This document shows positions 57,223-64,000 of a stretch of DNA of 64,000 nt, piece by piece. Where the stretch lies: contig NZ_JRHC01000001.1 in the NCBI RefSeq assembly GCF_000949475.1, forward strand, positions 1,922,001 through 1,986,000, read 5' to 3'. The position numbers and the translations under genes are program-made. The DNA is from Draconibacterium sediminis (GTDB taxonomy: Bacteria; Bacteroidota; Bacteroidia; Bacteroidales; Prolixibacteraceae). Each line of letters starts with the position of its first letter. Within the stretch, counting starts at the first letter, position 1. A model generated the notes under the pieces. The model ran no database searches. It worked only from the letters and a program-made list of their open reading frames with translations, and was not told where the DNA came from.

Positions 57223-58773
57223 ATGAAATGGTTAGTGTATTTTTTATTTTTTGTAATGTTTACAGGAATAACTAGCTCCTGTCAATTCGAAAAGAAACAA
57301 TTATCAGAGGAATCGAGAAGCCCGAATATAGTGATCATTTACCTGGATGATTTGGGCTATGGCGATGTAAGTGCCTATGGTGCTACAGAAATTCAAACAC
57401 CAAACATTGATCGTTTGGCAAAAGGAGGCGTAATGTTTACTGATGGACATGCATCATCGGCAACTTGTACACCGAGTCGTTATGCCCTGTTAACCGGAGT
57501 TTATCCGTGGCGAAATAAGGATGCCAAAATTTTGCCGGGCACTGCACCGCTGATTATTGATACCGCACAGGTTACCATTCCTAAAATGTTAAAAGAGCAG
57601 GGGTATTATACCGGAGTGGTTGGAAAATGGCACCTTGGCTTAGGTAGCGGTTATGTAAACTGGAACGAACATGTTTCGCCGGGGCCAAATGAAGTGGGTT
57701 TCGACTATTCGTACATTATGGCTGCCACGCAAGACCGCGTACCAACAGTTTATCTTAAAGACGGCTTGGTGGAAGGCCTTGATCCGAACGATCCGATAGA
57801 AGTGGACTACAGTAAGAATTTTGAAGGCGAGCCAACCGGCAAGGACAATCCTGAAATGCTGACCATGAAATGGCATCACGGGCATAACAATTCAGTCGTT
57901 AATGGTATTCCGCGAATTGGCTTTATGAAAGGTGGCGAGAAAGCTAAATGGAGCGATGTGGATATGGCCGACCATTTTCTTGCAAAAGCTCAGAACTACG
58001 TAAAACATCACAAAAACGAGCCATTCTTTTTGTATTATGCCCTGCAGCAACCTCACGTTCCGCGTACACCACATCCGCGATTTGTTGGCAGTACCGACCT
58101 TGGACCGCGTGGCGATGTGATTGTTGAAGCCGACTGGTGTATAGGTGAGTTTTTAAAAACACTGGAAGAAGAGGGAATTCTTGAAAATACACTGATCATT
58201 CTCTCGAGCGATAATGGCCCGGTACTTAACGATGGCTATTACGATGATGCCGTTGAGCGAATTGGCAACCACGACCAAAACGGAGGCCTGCGAGGAGGAA
58301 AGTACAGTTTGTTTGAAGCCGGTACCCGCGTACCGTTTATTACTTATTGGAAAGGACAGATAGAGCCTAAAAAATCGGATGCCTTGGTTTGTCAAATTGA
58401 TTTTCTGGCTTCTCTGGCTAAGATGACAGGTAAGGAAGTTAATTTCACCGATAGTGAAGAATTATTGGATGTATTTATGGGGAAATCGGATGAAGGAAGG
58501 AAAGAATTGGTCTTGGAAGCCTCAACAAGAACTGCATATCGTCAGGGAAGCTGGTTAATGATTCCACCTTACAATGGACCGGCGGTTGCAGCGCAGGTTA
58601 ATATCGAATTGGGAAATTCTCTAGAATATCAGGTTTATAATCTGAATGATGATTTTGGGCAGAGGGAAAACCTGGCTGAACGCAACCTAGAAAAATTAAA
58701 TGCGATGATTGCGGATTATGAAGAAGTTATGGGAACACACAAAAAGGAGGTAGAAGCTTTGGAATTGCAATAG
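57223..58773 (+). CDS. S1-family sulfatase lipoprotein
   Basis: A 516-residue lipoprotein (GITSSC, Cys20). Motifs are NIVIIYLDDLGYGDVSAYG, ATCTPSRYALLTGVYPWR (Cys82 for formylglycine), GVVGKWHLGLG, QQPHVPRTPHPRF, LSSDNGPVLNDGYYDD and LRGGKYSLFEAGTRVP. It is full length to the DFGQRENLAERN strand. The stop overlaps a truncated SusD frame that runs on into the next region, so an ancestral rearrangement joined the two. It resembles exo-acting N-acetylhexosamine or galactose sulfatases in layout, but position specificity cannot be stated. Confidence 0.92.
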   Translation: MKWLVYFLFFVMFTGITSSCQFEKKQLSEESRSPNIVIIYLDDLGYGDVSAYGATEIQTPNIDRLAKGGVMFTDGHASSATCTPSRYALLTGVYPWRNKDAKILPGTAPLIIDTAQVTIPKMLKEQGYYTGVVGKWHLGLGSGYVNWNEHVSPGPNEVGFDYSYIMAATQDRVPTVYLKDGLVEGLDPNDPIEVDYSKNFEGEPTGKDNPEMLTMKWHHGHNNSVVNGIPRIGFMKGGEKAKWSDVDMADHFLAKAQNYVKHHKNEPFFLYYALQQPHVPRTPHPRFVGSTDLGPRGDVIVEADWCIGEFLKTLEEEGILENTLIILSSDNGPVLNDGYYDDAVERIGNHDQNGGLRGGKYSLFEAGTRVPFITYWKGQIEPKKSDALVCQIDFLASLAKMTGKEVNFTDSEELLDVFMGKSDEGRKELVLEASTRTAYRQGSWLMIPPYNGPAVAAQVNIELGNSLEYQVYNLNDDFGQRENLAERNLEKLNAMIADYEEVMGTHKKEVEALELQ

Positions 58774-59624
58774 AAGAACTGCTGGATTCAGATGGTTATC
58801 CTGTAAAAGATGAATCAAAGTATGACCTTGCAGCGAAAAAAGCAAAAGAAGTTATGGATAATGCAGATGTTTATGGCTATCGTCTTTTAGTTGATTTTGC
58901 CGATTTATGGACACCCGAGCAATTTAATGATGAGATTGTTTTTGGATTGGTTTATGATAGGGGAATATCTCCCTGGACCTGGGAAAATGGAAATATGTGG
59001 GCTCCATTGGCCTGTAAGCCTGAAGAAGAAGGTGGTTGGGATGATTATTTTGCCGAAATTAATTTCTTCAATAAATTTACCGAAGGTTCACGAAAGGATG
59101 CTACATTCCAAACAATTATTAAACCGGATGCGGAAACAACTTGGCACTGGACTGAAGGAGTTCAAAAACATCCTTATTATAAAAAAATGCAGCAAATTGA
59201 AGGTTACGATCCTGAAAAACCTTGGGAGTACATTGATTGGTGGTCAAGCCGTACCAATATTGTTATCAGGTATGCCGAAGTATTGTTGATTTATGGCGAA
59301 GCGCATGCCATGGCTTCCAGTCCTGATCAATCAGCCTACGATGCTTTAAATGCAGTTCGCATCAGGGCAGGATTGTCAGAAATGACACCAGGTCTTTCCA
59401 ATGAAGCCTTTAGAGATTCGGTAGTAATGGAACGTGCATGGGAATTTGCTGGGGCAGAAATAAATCCAGCCAGATGGTATGACCTTGTACGTTTAGAAAG
59501 AGTAGAAGAAGCAGCTCAGGATAGGCATGAGTCAGAACTTCCAATTCTGAACCCTCCAACAAAGAAGGATTATTTTGCTCCAATAGCAATTAGCGAAATA
59601 CTGATTAATCCCAACCTGGAGTAA
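58722..59624 (+). pseudogene. SusD C-terminal fragment, no N-terminus and no SusC partner
   Basis: The frame is open from 58722 (first in-frame ATG at 58854) and reads as the second half of a SusD protein: AAKKAKEVMDNADVYGYRLL, NIVIRYAEVLLIYGEAHAM, ALNAVRIRAGL, SVVMERAWEFAGAEINPARW and the C-terminal FAPIAISEILINPNLE. The signal peptide, lipobox and N-terminal helices are lacking. The frame begins inside the end of the sulfatase gene, so the missing half was replaced by that gene. No susC lies nearby. It may be expressed from the sulfatase transcript but could not be exported as a lipoprotein. Confidence 0.85.
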
Positions 59625-59989
59625 TAGTTGTTGCCATAATAAATTATAGGTAATGGATTAATTTTCAAATTTATATATTTAGTTTGGTTAGTTAGATTCG
59701 AAGGGAGGTAGTGTTATACTGCCTTCCTTCTTTAAATCTTACAGAGGTAGAATTGCATTTAATTGAAACCGAAAACCAATAAAATTCTCTGTAAAAATAT
59801 GTTTTACTCTTTTTATAATTATTATTGTATGTACACGACTAAATATTTTAAAAATATTCCAAAGAATTTACCTTTATGCTAAAATATTTATTTAGTAAAA
59901 GTATATTCCATGTTTTCTGATTATTCCTTATTGCAGTATTTCTGAAACAATTACTCTAAACAATAGAAAAACCATTTACAAATTTTTAT
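59625..59989. other. Non-coding gap with terminator and GH20 upstream region
   Basis: No gene seen. The first half holds a TTAGTTAG-rich leader and the hairpin listed separately; the AT-rich second half probably carries the promoter for the GH20 gene, but no clear -7 element stands out. Confidence 0.5.
59700..59733 (+). terminator. Hairpin terminator after the SusD remnant
   Basis: Twelve-base stem GAAGGGAGGTAG / CTGCCTTCCTTC with a 7-base loop; two positions are G-T pairs. It is followed by TTTAAATCTT. It likely belonged to the SusD operon of which only the fragment is left. Confidence 0.75.
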
Positions 59990-61576
59990 ATGAACAACAA
60001 CTTAAGATTACTGATTATTGCGTTAGTAGCCGGTTTTATGGCATCGTGTACAACATACGAATGTCCGGATCAACCCGTTGAGATTATTCCCTATCCAAAT
60101 CAATTACAGGTAGGTGATGGTTGTGTTAACTTGGCAAAAGGTTTTCAGGTTATTGGAGAAACAACTCATGCTGCATACCTTAGCTCTGAATTAAGTAAAC
60201 ATGGAATTGAGGCCGGTAAAGGGGTAAAAATACTTTTTAAAGTGGCTGAAAATCCTAATAATCTGGGTGAAGAAGGTTATCGGTTATCTGCAAAGAAAAA
60301 AACAATTACAATTGAGGCCAACGGCATCAAAGGGCAATTCTATGGTATTCAAACTCTGCTTCAGATGGTAAATGGAGCAACTGTTGCTGCCGTTGAAATT
60401 GAAGATGTACCTGCCTTTGGATGGCGTGCATACATGCTTGATGAATCGCGTTATTTTCATGGCGAAACATTTGTCAAACAAGTGCTCGATCAAATGGCAT
60501 ACTTAAAGATGAATGTCTTTCACTGGCACCTGATTGACGATGCCGGATGGCGAATTGAAATAAAGAAGTATCCTTTGCTTACCGAAGTTGGTGGTTCTCG
60601 GGCAGATTCTGAGATAGAAACTTGGAAAAGTGGTAAAACAGCGGGTGTTCCGCACTCCGGCTTTTATACACAGGATCAAATTAAATCGATTGTAAAATAT
60701 GCTGCCGAAAGGAACATTACTATTATGCCGGAATTCGAAATGCCGGGCCATTCAAGTGCAGCAATAGCGGCATATACCTGGTTAGGTACAGCAGGTAAAG
60801 ATATTGATGTTCCGATTAAATTTGGCCGTCATTACGATAATTACGATGTTACAAAACCTGAGGTTGAGCAATTTGTGAAGGATGTTTTAAACGAATTGTT
60901 TGAATTGTTTCCTTCAAATTTTATTCATATTGGTGGTGATGAAGTTGGCTACAAATCATGGGAAGATGCTAAACATGTGCAGCAATACATGAAAGAGAAC
61001 GGAATCAATACCCCGGCAGATTTACAAATTGCCTTTACTAATAAGATATCAAAATTCGTCGAGAGTAAGGGGAGACGCATGATGGGTTGGAATGAAATTG
61101 TGGGAATCAATATTCATAAAGATTTTGAAGAGAAAAAGGTTGATAAGGAGGCTGAAACAGAATTGGCTAAAAATGTAGTTGTTCACTTCTGGAAAGGCGA
61201 TATTAAATTGATTACCGACGTTGCTCAAAGAGGTTATAGCATTGTTAACTCATTACATTCTAGCACGTATTTGGACTATGATTACAAAAGGCTTGATCTA
61301 AAAAAAGCATATGAATTTTATCCAATTCCTGAAGATTTGGATAAAGAATACCATAAAAACATAGTTGGCTTAGGATGCCAGATGTGGAGTGAGTGGACTC
61401 CAACAAATAAGGATGTTGAACGTCAGACCTTTCCCCGGATTGCTGCCTATGCCGAGACAGGTTGGACGAAAAAAGACAATAAAGATTATACCAGGTTCCG
61501 CAAATCGATGGATAACTTAATCCTTGTATGGGATGGATTAAACATTAGTTACGGTCCATTGGACACAAAAAAATAG
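59990..61576 (+). CDS. GH20-family beta-N-acetylhexosaminidase lipoprotein
   Basis: A 528-residue lipoprotein (FMASC, Cys20). Residues about 30-140 form the GH20 domain 2 (EIIPYPNQLQ, GIQTLLQMV). The barrel starts GWRAYMLDESRYFHG, with FHWHLIDDAGWRIEIKKYP and PEFEMPGHSSAA. The catalytic pair is Asp317-Glu318 in HIGGDEVGYKSW: Glu acts as acid and Asp steadies the substrate's acetamido group. The final WSEWTPTNKDVERQTFPR is complete. It removes terminal GlcNAc or GalNAc, or in some members a sulfated residue. Its presence beside a sulfatase suggests hexosamine in the target or a separate small glycan locus. Confidence 0.95.
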   Translation: MNNNLRLLIIALVAGFMASCTTYECPDQPVEIIPYPNQLQVGDGCVNLAKGFQVIGETTHAAYLSSELSKHGIEAGKGVKILFKVAENPNNLGEEGYRLSAKKKTITIEANGIKGQFYGIQTLLQMVNGATVAAVEIEDVPAFGWRAYMLDESRYFHGETFVKQVLDQMAYLKMNVFHWHLIDDAGWRIEIKKYPLLTEVGGSRADSEIETWKSGKTAGVPHSGFYTQDQIKSIVKYAAERNITIMPEFEMPGHSSAAIAAYTWLGTAGKDIDVPIKFGRHYDNYDVTKPEVEQFVKDVLNELFELFPSNFIHIGGDEVGYKSWEDAKHVQQYMKENGINTPADLQIAFTNKISKFVESKGRRMMGWNEIVGINIHKDFEEKKVDKEAETELAKNVVVHFWKGDIKLITDVAQRGYSIVNSLHSSTYLDYDYKRLDLKKAYEFYPIPEDLDKEYHKNIVGLGCQMWSEWTPTNKDVERQTFPRIAAYAETGWTKKDNKDYTRFRKSMDNLILVWDGLNISYGPLDTKK

Positions 61577-61837
61577 TCTACAACAGGTTATACAAATATG
61601 GAAATCATAGATGATATTCGAAAAATGTGATATATTGGGGGAAACACTCAGGCTAACCAAAATATTTCTTTCCTTAAAGAAACAAATGGGGTAACGGAAT
61701 TAAACTGTGCTGAACAGCGAAGATAACCTGTTCCCTATATCAAACGATTGATTTCAATAAAGCGCACAAGATAATTTTGGCATTCTCTTAATCATATCGA
61801 GGATGTTGAACACAAAAATTTTATGTAAGTCCTTTTT
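61577..61837. other. Non-coding gap after GH20
   Basis: I see no gene, hairpin terminator or clear repeat here. It may include the lost 5' part of the transposase that follows. Confidence 0.4.
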
Positions 61838-62127
61838 GATAATATGTCTATCATAACAGGGATTAACAGGCTCGTTAAACAGTTCAAGGCCATGTTAAAA
61901 GCAGGTTAAGGGCAGATTTGCGAATGGATTCATTCAGTCGAAACAGCCAAGGGGAAATTGCCTGGTCTAAAGACTTTTGCTAATGAACTAAAACGTGATA
62001 TTAGAGCGGTTCAGAATGCGATACAACTAGGTGGAGCAATGGCCCCGTTGATGGTCATGCTAAAAGATTTAAAAGTACTAAAAGACGAACGTACTGGAGG
62101 GCAAGCTTTGAGTTACTTCGTAAGTAA
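61838..62127 (+). pseudogene. ISL3-type transposase C-terminal remnant, frameshifted
   Basis: Two frames joined by a frameshift near 62030 rebuild a transposase tail. The first frame reads VKQFKAMLKAG, then a TAA at 61907-61909, then EWIHSVETAKGKLPGLKTF and LKRDIRAVQNAIQL. The second reads WSNGPVDGHAKRFKSTKRR and TYWRASFELLRK, ending TAA at 62125-62127. The order 'W-S-N-G-x-V-x-G...K-x-x-K-R...Y-x-R-A-S-F-E-L-L-R' is the ISL3 family ending. The rest of the gene and obvious terminal repeats are lost. Confidence 0.75.

Positions 62128-64000
<1,873 letters not shown>

Overview
The window reads as part of the genome of a polysaccharide-degrading Bacteroidota, most likely a marine or sediment member of the Marinilabiliales/Prolixibacteraceae type. 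The signs are two SusC/SusD pairs, two hybrid two-component (HTCS) regulators, many lipoprotein and Sec signal peptides, AT-rich DNA, and a dense mix of GH43, GH97, GH36, GH51, GH20 and GH2 enzymes with five intact S1-type sulfatases. The genus is not resolved. Every supported gene lies on the + strand.

Layout. (A) 1-15938: enzyme block with a 5'-truncated GH43, a glutaminase-A-like DUF4965 protein, a GH67/GH20-like TIM-barrel lipoprotein, GH43, GH97, GH43, three sulfatases and an unusual DJ-1/PfpI plus five-bladed-propeller fusion. (B) 16065-22976: a GH-A-type lipoprotein, SusC, SusD, a DUF3823 surface lipoprotein and a strong terminator. (C) 23101-32155: an FCD-type GntR regulator, an MFS transporter, a TIM-barrel sugar isomerase, RpiB, DhaK, DhaL, a second TIM-barrel isomerase, a DUF5060 glycosidase-like lipoprotein, a carbohydrate-binding protein and a terminator. 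(D) 32260-36504: double-domain GH43, GH43, sulfatase. (E) 36680-45157: two consecutive HTCS regulators. (F) 45255-61576: GH43/beta-helix fusion, SusC, SusD, GH36 (Sip1-like), GH51, sulfatase remnant, sulfatase, SusD remnant, GH20. (G) 61838-62127: decayed ISL3-type transposase; 62622-64000: 5' part of a GH2 beta-galactosidase.

How it may work together. Sulfatases and exo-acting enzymes typical for arabinofuranose, arabinopyranose/alpha-galactose, beta-galactose and hexosamine linkages suggest a sulfated, arabinose- and galactose-containing heteroglycan. The exact glycan cannot be fixed from sequence. Block F looks controlled by the HTCS pair. Blocks B and C look controlled by the GntR protein: the palindrome TGTATACA occurs in four intergenic sites, ahead of the 16065 gene, susC, gntR itself and rpiB. 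That would join a SusCD import system to a cytoplasmic pathway built from DhaK+DhaL, RpiB and two TIM-barrel isomerases. This set resembles the four-carbon ketose (erythrulose phosphate) routes rather than ordinary glycerol/dihydroxyacetone use, and it is the most interesting candidate system here.

Decay. Four remnants (8123-8401, 56834-57166, the SusD piece at 58722-59624 and the ISL3 piece) show that the region has been rearranged by gain and loss of cassettes.
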